DNA of 64,000 bases from assembly GCA_001683735.1 (NCBI GenBank), contig LUGG01000047.1, positions 62,001 through 126,000 on the forward strand, written 5' to 3'. The notes below the pieces were generated by a model that did not search any database, had not been told where the DNA came from, and saw nothing but the letters and a program-made list of their open reading frames with translations. The translations under genes and the position numbers were made by a program. This DNA is from Grifola frondosa. Its lineage: Eukaryota > Basidiomycota > Agaricomycetes > Polyporales > Grifolaceae. Positions 11,501-21,961 of the stretch are shown here, one piece after another (the first letter of the stretch is position 1; each line of letters begins with the position of its first letter).

Positions 11501-12560
11501 TACGTAGTTTCGATGTGTAAGTCATCACCTTAATAGATGAGTAGCCGCAGTGAGATTGACATTACTTGTTCATTAGACCTTGTCCCTGACATGAAGAGTT
11601 CACATTTTGAGAAATACTGGAGTGAAGAACTGCAAGTAAAGGCGAAGGAACACATGGAGACTATAGTAAGATTTAATTCACTCGAGCTTGTGCGAACTGC
11701 TTATAATATTCTCCAGTTTGAACATAGATATGAGCAATTACATGCTAGTACATCGGCAACTGCACCAGTTAAGAAGACTCTCTCACGTACTACATCTCTT
11801 TTGCGCGAGCTGTCTGATGATGAAGACAACAACACTGCGGAACATTCTAGTAGCGCTACGCCAAGCTTGTCCAACCCACAGAAGCCATGGCTTGCCGAGT
11901 TTCGGCGATATCTTGAGACGGCAGAGCATGTTCTGGAAGGCATGTCCATTATTCAGTGGTGGGGTGTACGTGTATATTGATTCCACATATTCGACTTTGC
12001 TAATATGAAATCTTTCTAGTACAATGCTCATCGATATCCCGTGTGGGCATCATTGGCGCGTGACTATCTTGCGATTATGGCGAGCTCAGTTTCAAGTGAG
12101 CGAGCCTTCTCACAAGGTGGCATCACTATCAGTGACCGTCGCAATAGACTCAAAGGTGATGTTGTCGAGGCACTTCAGACATTGAAGTGTGCTTTGCGAC
12201 AAGACCTGTTGTTTCGATCACCAGCACCATCATCGAGTTTTGAGCAGAATGTTGAGGAGACTGATGATATGGTAGACAGCTTGGAAGACACTGCCGAGGA
12301 GGGTGCGGGGGGGTGGGACATTATTCTAGATGATGATGATGATGATTTGTATACAGACACTGAGGATGATGAAGGACATATGTCCTCATAAAAATTATCT
12401 TCGATATTTTGTTGCTCTAAGCCCCGGCTTAAGCCAAGCCAGGCCGGAGCCAAGCCGGCTTTAGGGCTTACGGCCTGGCTCCATATTTATCAGGCCATGA
12501 GCCCTATAAGGCCGGGCCAAAGCCGGGGCTTTTAAGCCAAGCCGGGCCAGCACAACACTA
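8571..12560 (+). mobile_element. hAT-superfamily DNA transposon, 3,990 bp
   Basis: The element starts TAGTGTTGTGCTTGGCCCGG and ends with the inverse, CCGGGCCAGCACAACACTA. Both ends (8571-8720 and 12415-12560) are packed with GCCAAGCC, GGCCGG and GGCCTGGC sub-terminal motifs in both orientations, as expected for transposase-binding arrays. A perfect 8-bp duplication AGCTCAAC flanks it. One forward-strand transposase gene with multiple introns fills the interior. The paralogous block B has the unduplicated site at 21583-21590, so the insertion happened after the block duplication or in only one copy's lineage. Confidence 0.97.
8825..12391 (+). pseudogene. hAT transposase (BED finger, RNase H-like core, dimerisation domain), probably frameshifted
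   Basis: The gene spans about ten short exons and ends at 12391. In order I see: an acidic/Ser-rich N-terminus; a BED-type finger with GHRDCKLC (about 9590-9618) and LRRHLEARH (exon from 9669); SLTCNAWQAGNVDAYF with the first catalytic Asp region (about 10290-10340); an IGHITC...NASNNG motif (10546-10590); CLAHVINLAMQALI (about 10710); and MASSVSSERAFSQGGITIS (12071-12127), the hallmark hAT C-terminal dimerisation motif, followed by an acidic tail. Two defects are visible. The CDNASNN motif has lost one base at 10563-10564, which removes the Asp codon and shifts the frame. The only upstream in-frame ATG (8825) meets a TGA at 8879-8881, so the start is unresolved. The element could still be moved by a related transposase. 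Confidence 0.9.
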
Positions 12561-12568
12561 AGCTCAAC
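12561..12568. repeat. Right target-site duplication of the hAT element
   Basis: AGCTCAAC is identical to the copy at 8563-8570 and directly abuts the element's last base (12560). Confidence 0.95.
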
Positions 12569-12871
12569 ATACCATTCACTAATGATGGAAGCTTTGGCAC
12601 CTACAGCGTGAGCAACATATTGTCATATCAGTAGAAATATTCGGGTCCTATGCGGGAAGAAGCACAATTGCACTGTCCCGCAATCAAGAAGGTAGAGAAT
12701 TTGAGTTCTGTAGCTAAGACCAAGAGATACGACGTATATGATCATCAGCTAGAATCGGTTGTACAATGAAGAAAGCCGCATACCATGCGTGATCAGTGAA
12801 ACGGACCGCCTTAGTGGAAGAGAATCGTGGTATTAGCCTGCAAGATGGTCATCGTGGCACTCGTGGCACAT

Positions 12872-13430
12872 TCAACGAGATGGGCGAAAATTCCTGCCAC
12901 TGTGTAGTAATGCAGTGGTGAGCTCATCGGCAAAGCTGCCGTCATTTGCCAATGTTTTGAAGTCTTCAATATCCCTTAGAATTGTGTCTATAATCTCGCC
13001 CACTCCAGAAAGATGAGCAACCTTCGCGCAAGTAGCATGGAGGCTAAGAAGATCCGGATAGGGTAAAGGGAGGTCGGCGTCCGGTTATTGGGGTAAACGT
13101 AGCACAGTCGTATCTTCCTGTGATGACGACACTTGTGAGATCGAAAGAGAAGTATTGAGTTGGACGGAGAGTCATTAAAATTTTTATATGATGACTTACA
13201 AGCTTCTTTGCCTACCTTGTGGTTCCGAGGAGCCTCCTGAAGTAACAAGCCTTTCTCGTATGATGGCAGTGAAATACGCGTGGACGCCGGCGGTGTGCCC
13301 TCTAGTATCTCAAGAGACGTCCGCATAGCTGCGACATTTTAGCAGGTGTTACGTTCTAGACAGAGGCAAGTGTTGTAGGCGACTTCCTCAATCCCACTGT
13401 ACGGATTGGGAGGGAGAGGTTATTTATTCA
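12872..13430 (-). pseudogene. Decayed HNH nuclease gene (block A copy)
   Basis: This is the paralogue of the intact gene at 21962-23253. The shared 3' end, including the stop context TCAACGARATGGGCGAAAAT, is clear at 12871-12890. Two stretches present in the intact copy are missing. About 480 bp are lost near 13083, including the HNH core, and about 200 bp are lost near 13297, between the N-terminal part and the Lys/Arg-rich linker. The remaining peptide SYEKGLLLQEAPRNHKVGKE is recognisably the same as in block B. It cannot encode a nuclease. Confidence 0.88.
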
Positions 13431-13646
13431 TCTAGAAGATGGACTGGAGCCTAACGGTTCAAGTGTTCAACATTCAGCATAATCTCATGTACGCACCGAG
13501 TTGGTACGTGGTCAGGATTGTGCACCTCTCCACGTGTCCAACCAGAGGGCGCTTATTCCTGAGAAACCTTTAGACGCCAACCCGCGTTCTAGCTAAGATT
13601 GACAGGACTCGAATCCAAGACTCCAAATACCGAGATCGTTTACCTG

Positions 13647-14037
13647 GGACTGTGGAGCATCACTGTCGAGTTAGGATATCTCTGCACCAACGTGATAGTC
13701 CATTGCACTTCTTAGGTTAACCGTGTCGCTGACTACAAGGAAGTAAGTCATCACGAAGGCGGAAGGTATCTTCGACGACGCGTTCTCCCATTGACTGATT
13801 CGAAACCGTTCAAGCTTTCTGTGCAGACTACCTCAAGCATGCGACTGGGGAGCCTGTCAAAGCGGATGAGGCCATGGTCGACTTCGTCTGAGGCAAGGGC
13901 TTTGAGAAGGGAAAAAATTCCTACTACCATTGGAGTGGGAAGCGATTACTTATTGTGCGGATACGACGAAGAGTTGCAAGTATACGCTAATGCAGCTAGT
14001 GGAGTGGGAGAGCTTCACTCGGAGCACTGACTTTTGA
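13647..14037 (+). pseudogene. SDR relic A: C-terminal exons of a short-chain dehydrogenase
   Basis: Two blocks match the C-terminus of the SDRs further right. The first (about 13647-13743) encodes an SITVELGYLCTN-like strand and VNRVADYKE. The second (about 13830-14037) encodes ATGEPVKADEAMVDFV, then KIPTTIGVGSDY, and a VEWESF-RSTDF ending with TGA at 14035-14037. The intervening frame contains stops and shifts. No Rossmann-fold N-terminus or YxxxK exon is present. It sits next to the decayed HNH gene, as relic B does in block B, so it belongs to the duplicated block. Confidence 0.85.
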
Positions 14038-15717
14038 GCTGTGTCAGCCATCAGCATTGTGAGAAGCAGAAGATAAGACATGTGTTTTATATCTGTTCCG
14101 CCCATATTGACTTCCGTGAATCCAGCCTCGAGTGCTTAAGTGTATGGGCTGATTTTGAATGGATCCGAAATCAATCCGGCTACCTCCTTTCCTGCAAGTT
14201 TGTTTCTCTACCGCTAACTTTGACGCTCTAATCTCGTTTATGCGGCATATGTTTCTTTGTGAGAAGCGGCAATACCGCCTACACCAGCGACTGATCACAT
14301 TCAGATATAACTGATATGTTGCGTGCACAGTGTTGTTGGGCTACACATGCAGTTCGATGTGACACTGCGCGTCTGACTCAAATCTATGCGCCCCTAGGAC
14401 TGACTCGCAGGAGTGGTTGCACACCGCTCTGGAACAGGCACTGAACTCTGTCCAAATTGCAGCCACTAGCTGACGTTCTGCTAATTGAACAGCTCGGGTG
14501 ATTGATCGGGTGAGCGTAGGAGGTAACACTGCTATCATCTTTGGAATCCTATTCTCTCAATTTTATTGCAGACTGCTTCTTTCCTCCCTTACTTAGGCAT
14601 ATAAGTCATCACGTTCAAGATGCAGCAGACTTATGAGACTTTCGGGATGCCCGTTCGTACTATCCATCAGCAAAATCCCCCCTAGCGTACCAGATAATAT
14701 AATGTAATACAATGTAAAATAAGATAATACCAGATTTATTTTACCTGCCAGGAAATATACGGGACCCTTGACCATTGGCCAGAATCCCAATCCTACCGGA
14801 GCATGCCAGGGTTAGGTGTACTCCCGGCCAGAGATGACAAGTGCCTACAATCTCTGACAAGATGAGCACCATTGATAAGACAGGCACTGGTGATAATCTC
14901 TTGTCTCATCTTATCTAGGTTACCAATTTTGAATTCAACCTTAAAACAATAAAATTGTATTGCACGCCTAATTTAAATACATTCTGCAGCCCCCGCCCCT
15001 GCCGTCCTTGGTGCCAGGAACGAGACGTACAATGTGCGCCAGTCGACGATGCGTCGCGCGGAGAGGGGAGTGTAGTCATTGCACGATATTGCTCTGGATG
15101 ACTGCGGGCGTGGGTGCGGAGGAATTTTGTAGTGGAAAGCGACAACGTACCTCCAAGGTGCGCGATTAGCGAACGTGTAACGTTATTGATGAGCGAGACT
15201 GCGCGAAGGTGAATTGTGAAGGTTTGCGTCAATTGAGCGAGTCGCCGGTCTTGTCTGTCACGAGATCATAAGCGGCGGACAAGTGGAGAGCACGGAGGGT
15301 GTACCTGCATGCCAGGCCTTCAGACTGCAGACGAACGTGGCGACAATCCACGGGGGTCTGGGGGAAGAGAAAGTGAGTAGAAGGGTGCATGTGTTGGAGT
15401 GTGGGGTACTCACGCTGCTGGCCTACCAAGGCCTGTGAATGAAGGACATACCATGTATTCTCTAATCCTGTGTCTCTGAAGGGTGCGTTCGCATAGCCAC
15501 AATATCCGAGGATGAATGAGTGAATGTTGTATGGATGTGTGAGAATTTGAATCTCTGAGACCAGGCCTTGTGTCTGCGTTCAGCTAGAGGCCGCTCAAAA
15601 AATCGTTTGATAGCAGAAAGGCCAAACACGGCTTACCAAGTGACAAACGACCTGTGCTCTGCCATCTCGCGCGGCATCTACGCAAGGCTCAAGTAGATTA
15701 GAAATGTATACACTCCT
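14038..15717. other. Intergenic, no supported gene
   Basis: No open frame here has a recognisable motif or convincing splice structure. A reverse-strand area (about 15000-15430) has some intron-like GTGAGT and GTACAC signals, but the would-be first intron is only 19 nt. An AT-rich patch lies at 14690-14740. The sequence at 14855-14925 holds several GATAAG/CTTATC words in both orientations. Confidence 0.45.
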
Positions 15718-16484
15718 CTAGTCATTATCGTACCTGCGGTTCATGTATGCGCCTTTGATAGCACATATGAACGGCGAGGAACGAACGGGCGTACGCGGGA
15801 CCGAGGTCATCCTCGGCGGCGTAGACGGTCGCCGTGGGCATGTGCGAGAGTGAGGAACATGCGGTGTGCATGCACTGGGGCATGTCCGGTGGGAGGGGGA
15901 TGGAGAATGGGAAGCTCGAGCGCGCCGCGTTACTGCTCGGCTCGACAGGGTGGGAGAGTAAATGCCCACGTCCGTCTTCGCCTCAGGGAGCGGGACCTGG
16001 TGGGCCTGGAATGACCCTCCATATATTCGCCATGCAGCTCCTTCAGGCCAGACCAACCTTGCACAGGAAGGTCAAATCACATATATGCGTGACAAATGTA
16101 CAAAACGTACTTTGGGTGTGCGTAGAATGAGCACCGGCCAGCGGAGCTTGACGATGGGGTGCCCACTACGCACGGCCTTCTGGATGCACCTCCACGCGCG
16201 TACCCTCGGTGAGCCCGTCATCCGGCGTGGGGCGCACGTCGACGACGAGGTAATTCGCGCCGAAGCGCGGCTGCTCGGACTTCTTCCACACCAGCGACGT
16301 GAGCGAGATCGAGAGCAACTCGAAGGCGGGCGGCTTCGTGCCACGCGGTGCGTCCGACACGAAGATCAGCTGCGAATACGTTGTCGGAGGGAACTGGAGA
16401 AGCGGGAGCGCACTCGTTCAGTTCCGACAGCACATTTAAACAGCGAGAAGAGGGATACGCGGGACTGAGTCCAACACCAAGCAT
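15718..16484 (-). CDS. Coding-like reverse-strand segment, unrecognised
   Basis: I do not recognise a family. The strongest piece is reverse-strand 16166-16360, with KPPAFELLSISLTSLVWKK, then RFGANYLVVDVRPTPDDGL and TEGTRVEVHPE. It reads like real protein with alternating hydrophobic strands. Further 3' (15718-16056) another frame has a plausible WPEGAAWRIYGGSF start and a Pro/Ser/Arg-rich end. The exons would need to be joined across the intron-like region 16075-16165. No complete gene model works without guessing, so it may be a gene, a fragment or a relic. Confidence 0.3.
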
Positions 16485-17439
16485 ATGGAAACTCGAAAGA
16501 GAAGAGGCGAAAACTTACAGATTCATGCCACTCGCCCTCTTTTTCTGTGCAGAGCTGCCTCCATACTTCGCTTCGAGGCCGGCCTTCTGGTTTCGCGACC
16601 ATGAGCCGAGCTCGGAGGCATTTTGTTATGGCCCTGATCTGCACACGAGGGGTATTGACAAGCCAGAGGATGCAGATGCAAATGGATGTGGAGCAGTGAG
16701 AACGTCAGAGAGCAGAAAGGTGACTGCGAGAGTAAGGTGCATCCTGCGCAAGCGATGAGTGAGCACAGGTACCAGGCAGCACATAGAAGAGTGGGGAATC
16801 GGTCGATGTATGCGCATCCCAGTACTAGGGGAGATGCCTTTTATTTAATTCAAAGTGACTACAAGATCGAAAGATAGGGTGACGTCAAGGGAAGAAGGTA
16901 CTCACCGAATTCGGAAGGTCCATACCCCGATTTGGCAAATAGGAGGGGAACTGGCTCAACAAAAAATTTGGGGCTTATTCGCATTCACACTTTTAGAATA
17001 ACATATACATATATAAGCTATGGTAATGTATCTACATGGATTACAATGGCCACACTGGACGCGTGCAACCTCTGGCAGCCTCCGGCCATGTGCAGGCGTC
17101 TGGTAGCCTCGTGTAGCCGCTTGTAGCCTCTTGCCCATATGCGGTATCTTGCAGGCGCCTACATTGGGTACCTGCGGGGCGAGTTTTTGCTGATGTCTAT
17201 TTGTGATCCTTACTTTGAACATTCGATTTAACCCCTCGCACCTTCAATGTAACTGAACTTACTCATGTAGGTTGATTCAATGCTAGGGCGAGTTATCACC
17301 TAGCTCCGCCGCCTTCTTTCGGTTGGGCACCTGACAGAATTCAGGACTCATTGTTCGGATTAGGCTTCTATGTATATCTTTGCAAGACATGCCAAGCATC
17401 TCGGTCGGTCCTCGAATATTCACGAGCGCTTTCGAAGAG
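16485..17439. other. Intergenic region upstream of SDR-1
   Basis: No gene is supported. A patch at 17070-17160 repeats GTAGCC-type words (CTGGCAGCC, CTGGTAGCC, CGTGTAGCC, CTTGTAGCC) about five times with no fixed period. A short hairpin (GCTAGG ... CCTAGC) lies at 17281-17303. Confidence 0.45.
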
Positions 17440-17445
17440 TATAAA
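17440..17445 (+). promoter_or_regulatory. TATA box of SDR-1
   Basis: TATAAA lies 64 bp upstream of the SDR-1 ATG (17509) in a pyrimidine-rich leader, a normal position for a fungal TATA element. Confidence 0.5.
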
Positions 17446-17508
17446 TGTGTCCCTTCAATCGTCTACTGTGTACCAGCTACCGCCTATCCCTCACTCCACT
17501 CTTACAAA

Positions 17509-18614
17509 ATGACTGAATCAAAGCTTGTGTGGCTCATCACCGGCACATCGTCAGTATACCTCTGCACAAATTTTGAGTCACACTAATATCTATTCATGGC
17601 ACCGTCACAGAACGGGGATTGGCAGGTTCCTGTCGCTGGCAGCACTCGAGCGCGGCGACAGCGTTATTGCCACTACCCGTGCTCGTTCTATGCCGCAACT
17701 CGCAGATCTCGAAACTCGAGGCGCGAACATCCTCCAGCTCGATGTCACGGACACCTTTGATAACCTCAAGGAGATCGCGAAGAAAGCTGTGGAGATCCAC
17801 GGACGAGTGGACGTACTCGTAAACAATGCCGGTACGACCCTTTCAGTTCAAGTTAATTATATTTCTTCCATTGCTATTCATAGTTGACTAATCACCTCGG
17901 CAAATTTGAAGTACTAATTTCTTCGGGGCTATAAATGTTGCACGCGCATTCCTTCCCTATATGCGCGAGAGGCGAAGCGGCACAATCTTGTGGATTGGCT
18001 CAGTGACTGGGTGGTCGCACATATTCTTGCAAATTTGTACGTTGTCCATACAATAACCCGGCGCGCTACAGGCCCTGGCCTAGCTTCGGAATGTACTCTG
18101 CCACAAAATACGCCATGAGAGGTACGTGCTGCATCACCTGCCCGTTAATCTATCCTCAAACCTCCACTTCGTTCATCACAGGCATCTCGGAAACTCTCAA
18201 CGAAGAGATAGCTCACCTCGGCTTGCGAAGTATCAACGTCGAACTCGGGTACTTCAACACGGAGGTAATCCCGAACGCTACGCAGTACGTGAATCGGATC
18301 CCAGACTATGAAGATTTTATTACAAAGGCCTACAAGACTTTGAAAGGTGTATCCTGTCCCTTCCTGCCGGCCACGCGTTTGCTGATCGTGATCCAGGGTT
18401 TCATGGATACGAGCCGGGGGACCCAGCCAAGGGCGCGGATGCCATCGTTGACATTGTCCGTGGCGAGGGGTTTGCAAAGGGCAGGGAGATCCCGCCGACA
18501 ATCGGGCTTGGCGCAAATTATTATAGGGATGTCAAGATGGTGTGTGAGGCCACGCTGAAGCGGCTTGTGGAGTGGGAGAGCCTTATACCGAACACCGATT
18601 TTACCGTTAACTGA
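17509..18614 (+). pseudogene. SDR-1: short-chain dehydrogenase/reductase, probably missing one exon
   Basis: This is a classical NAD(P)-dependent SDR of the TGTSxGIG subgroup. Exon 1 (ATG 17509) encodes MTESKLVWLITGTS. After an intron come GIG, the Rossmann segment, the LDVTD cofactor-discriminating strand and VLVNNAG. Later exons give [19 protein letters not shown], the catalytic-Ser strand [20 protein letters not shown] with the YxxxK dyad, and a C-terminus ending at 18612-18614. SDR-2 and SDR-3 have an exon between NNAG and FFG encoding a GxIEExTxEESxQQF helix. In SDR-1 only a vestige (GKF) remains at about 17900, and the phases on either side do not match. The substrate-side helix and the frame are therefore lost. 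A non-canonical splice could rescue it, but I see none. Confidence 0.8.
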
Positions 18615-18785
18615 GAGCTATGGTCATGTCGAGATTTTTGTGCAGACGAGGACTTCGAATCGTGCATGGTACAATAGATGACAGACAGAATACCACCACC
18701 GCCTGCTATTCCCGAATCGAATTCATCGTACACCGTAAAGCACGACCCATGACAAATCATAGCTGGAGACGCAACAGCCGCAACC

Positions 18786-20069
18786 TCAATACCGCGCATA
18801 CGATGGCGGAAGCACTGATCCCTGTTCGCTAAGTCCTTCAGAATCAAACATATACGTGTCAGGGTCCACGGGCCCACCAGCAATGCGCACCCCACCGTCG
18901 CGAGGCTGGCGCGCTCCTCGCGGTACATCCCGTGACCGCAACAGTGGAGATGATAGTGCTAACGATTGGTTCTGCACGACCTCGTCAGATGAGGTAGATT
19001 GGACGGAAGGTATGTTGGGCTCGTGTGCGGTGGTGTGCTTGTGCTTATGGGCTGGCGGTAGATGTGGGTTGGGCATCTCTATCTGCGTGGCCTGCACATG
19101 CGTCGGGAATACGCCAGAGGGCGTCGACTGTAGCTGGGGAGTGGGAGAGTCTGCGAAAGTTGGATGATGCGGAGATGTGTCAAGAACCATTGTGTATGGC
19201 TGTATTATGTTAGGGAGCGTCTGGCTTCCTTGGAGTGTCTTCTCCGGCGATGCTACTCAGATGAAAGTCAGCGTCGCACGATGTCCCGAGGAGGTGAGAC
19301 TCACGATGGGATGGGTCGATGAGGACACGGCGACGACGGAACCACCAACAGCACACGAGCAAGAACATGAGTAGCATGGCGCCGGCGACGGCGACGGCGA
19401 TACCTGCGACCACACCAGGGGACACGCCAGATCTGGTTGCCGGCATCGTAGACGTGGTCGCTGCAGAGAAAGACGAAGAGGCCTGGCTGATGACACTGGA
19501 TGGATCCGAGGATGAACTAGGAGGGTTCAATATCGAACTCGAAGAATTATTTGGATCGGGCGTCGAGTCAGAAATATTCACCGCCAAATAGTCGAGCCAG
19601 TACCAATCACCGATGTTCGTGATCAGCAGCGTATGCTGTGCATCTGGCAGCAGTGAGGACGCAAAGAATTTCACGCGGTACATCTGTGTGTCTAGCGGGT
19701 TCTCATCGGCGAAAAACCAGGGCGGTCCTCCGTCGATGCTATAGGTCGCGTTCCATGTGTAGGTCCCCGTAGGCCCGCGGGTACCATATACAGATATGGC
19801 AGTACCTAGCATAGAACGAGCGAGTATAAGTCCAGCGAGCAAGTGTGCGAAGGAGTACGCACACCTGTGAAAGAGAAGGTTGCTGCGGCTCCGAGCTCGC
19901 GAGTAAGTGTCACTGTGTCATTATACTGGATCATGTTCCCAGGCGGCGGGTTGAATGTCCATGTGCCCGCGTATGTGATGCGCGGGTCGCTGTCGTCGAC
20001 TAAAATGACTGCAGCAGTGACGACGGCTGTGAATGCGAGTACGACCTGCGAGCGAAGTAGCGGCAGCAT
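18786..20069 (-). CDS. Secreted-type I membrane protein with galactose-binding-like ectodomain
   Basis: The gene starts at ATG 20069 with a hydrophobic signal sequence (MLPLLRSQVVLAFTAVVTAA). A beta-rich module follows, with DDSDPRITYAGTWTF and ATFSFTG, then an intron, GTAISVYGTRG and a second half ending in IGDWYWLDYLAVN. A Ser/Thr/Pro-rich stalk, one transmembrane helix (VVAGIAVAVAGAMLLMFLLV) and a stop-transfer RRRR come next. An intron near 19255-19305 leads to a hydrophilic cytoplasmic tail ending PPSYARY. This architecture is a large, uncharacterised Agaricomycete family often compared with carbohydrate-binding or sensing proteins. The ligand is unknown. The gene converges on SDR-1 with about 170 bp between stops. 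It looks intact. Confidence 0.82.
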
Positions 20070-20699
20070 ATGGGCAAGTTAACTAGTAAGGGTTGAAGGG
20101 GAACAGCACTGATGACAAAATTTGGGAGGATGAGATAGCGAGCGGGGTGAATACGCTGGTGGCGGGTAAGAACGAGGGGCCGGGACAGGATGTGGGTGCA
20201 GTGACCGACACATCAGTAGTGGGAAAGTTGGTGAACACATTGATGGACACATTCTTGATGATCGGATTTTGGAAGGTATAAGGGAAGCTCGTAGAGACGG
20301 TTCCAAGACGGCCAGCAAACGTACTCTTTCAACTGCATACCTTTCAACTTTATCCTGAACACGTCCCTGCATCCCGTGCATCATCATCATGATAGATCCA
20401 ACCCAGGTGAGCCTGGGAAGCCCAGGTAGTCAACGTTTTAACCTTGAACAAACACGCACCGAACCTCTGACAGTTCAATTGCATTTAGCTGTACAGAACA
20501 CGATCGCGATTTCGCCATATATACACTGCAGAATGGCAGGCTGATAATCCGGTAGATACGCAGGATTTGAACTGGACATCAAATGCGCCTGAAGCAATAT
20601 TCATCTTCGAGCCTCACTGTTGCACGTGGACGGCGGAATAGAAGATGATAAGCCTCATACTCGGCAACTGTCCGCATACGATAGCGGGAGCGTTGACCG
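20070..20699. other. Upstream region of the membrane-protein gene, no gene seen
   Basis: This is the probable promoter and 5' region of the reverse-strand gene that starts at 20069. A GCCCAGGT/CCCAGGTGAGCCTGGG inverted motif is visible at 20400-20427. I support no gene here. Confidence 0.45.
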
Positions 20700-21961
20700 C
20701 CCTTTCTTCTGTCTGCGCCAGGCTGGGACTAGTAAGGTGGCGAGCCATGGATGCGCACCCCGCCGTACCGCAATTTACGTTGCATCCACGGAGTTTTAAT
20801 TTCTTCGCCCGCGCTTGTGCATGGATATGCCTTTCTGGAGGCGGCGTGGGAAATGACTCATTTCACGTCCCTGTAAGGATGGACGATGGCGAAGGGTACC
20901 AGAAAAACGTGGTCTGCGTGGCGGCGAGATAGCCGTGTGTCGTCTCCAGCCATGAGAGAGCAGAATTCTTCGTATGGATCAATGGAAACAGACGCATGTG
21001 GAGGTGACGTTGGCGGGACAAGGGTGTGAGAACGAGCGCGCTGAGAGCATGGTGGTGGTGGTGGCGGCGGAGGCACCACAGCACAACCGTAACAGGAGAA
21101 ATGCAACACAAGCGACCGCAACGCTTGAATCGCGCGCGGGGGCATGGCGTCCGACGCAGAGCTGAAGCTGTTGGGTGATAAATCCGGTAGGAAGGAGAGG
21201 GAAGGTATTGGTGCTGGATGATGTTGCACGGGGAAAGCGTGGGATGCAGTTTGTGCAATGGAGTTGTTTGCTCGTTTAGTGGAGATGACAATTATGACGA
21301 AGAACTATGGACGGGATAATCAGTAGATAAAGGGATCAGCAATGGATGGCCTGCAACTGACGATGTAAGGATCTGCAAGTGGTACTTTGACGTGGTGAGC
21401 GATTGCTGGTTGAGGAATACCGCGGGACGGTGGCAGCATATGGGTCAGCAGAGAAGAGTTGTAGATTACAGTCTAGGAATGTACATTCTCCTGCCTTTGA
21501 AGGTTAGTAAATATCTGGCGCGTCTGCTTCAGTAGTAATGGATGTATATTCTGCATATGATATGATGTGCAGAGCATGCTGAAGCTCAACGTACTATTCA
21601 GTGATTGAGATACTGGTATGTATAGCGTGACTAACGTGTTGATATACCAGCGGAATATTCGGGTCCAATGCGGGAAGAAGCGCAAGTATAATTGCACCGT
21701 CTTGCAATCAAGAAGGTAGAGAATTAAAGTTCTGTAGTTAAGACCAAGAGATACGACGGATGTACTCATCAGCTAGAATCGGCTTGGCATTCAAAAAAAA
21801 CTGCTAAAAACTGCATACTATGGGGGATCAGGGAAATAGACCACCCCAGGAGGGGAATCGTGGTATTAGCCTGCAGCATGGCCGTCGTGCCACTCCTGTG
21901 CTGCTGTTCTCGCCAGATGTCCCACCAGATGTAGTGAGACCCTACTTAAATATATGCGCAT

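Larger units (their letters stand above)
6955..14037. repeat. Segmental duplication, block A (paralogue of 20.70-24.18 kb)
   Basis: Block A aligns by eye with block B over many landmarks in the same order. These include the GACAATTNTGACGAAGAACTAT stretch near 8112 and 21287, the AGCTCAAC site at 8563 and 21583, the TCAGCTAGAATCGG stretch near 12750 and 21770, and the reverse-strand HNH gene followed by a forward-strand SDR C-terminus. Block A is interrupted by a MITE (7020-7600) and a hAT element (8571-12560), and its HNH copy has two internal deletions. Block B has none of these. The left boundary near 6955 is approximate; the right boundary is the SDR-relic stop at 14035-14037. Confidence 0.85.

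Noticed and set aside
13600..13630. tRNA-like B-box (GGATTCGAGTCC on the reverse strand)
   Set aside because: There is no matching A-box, acceptor stem or anticodon arm nearby, and the location falls beside the SDR relic.
15000..15454. Small multi-exon gene on the reverse strand
   Set aside because: Some exon-like pieces exist, but the first intron would be only 19 nt and the product has no recognisable motif.
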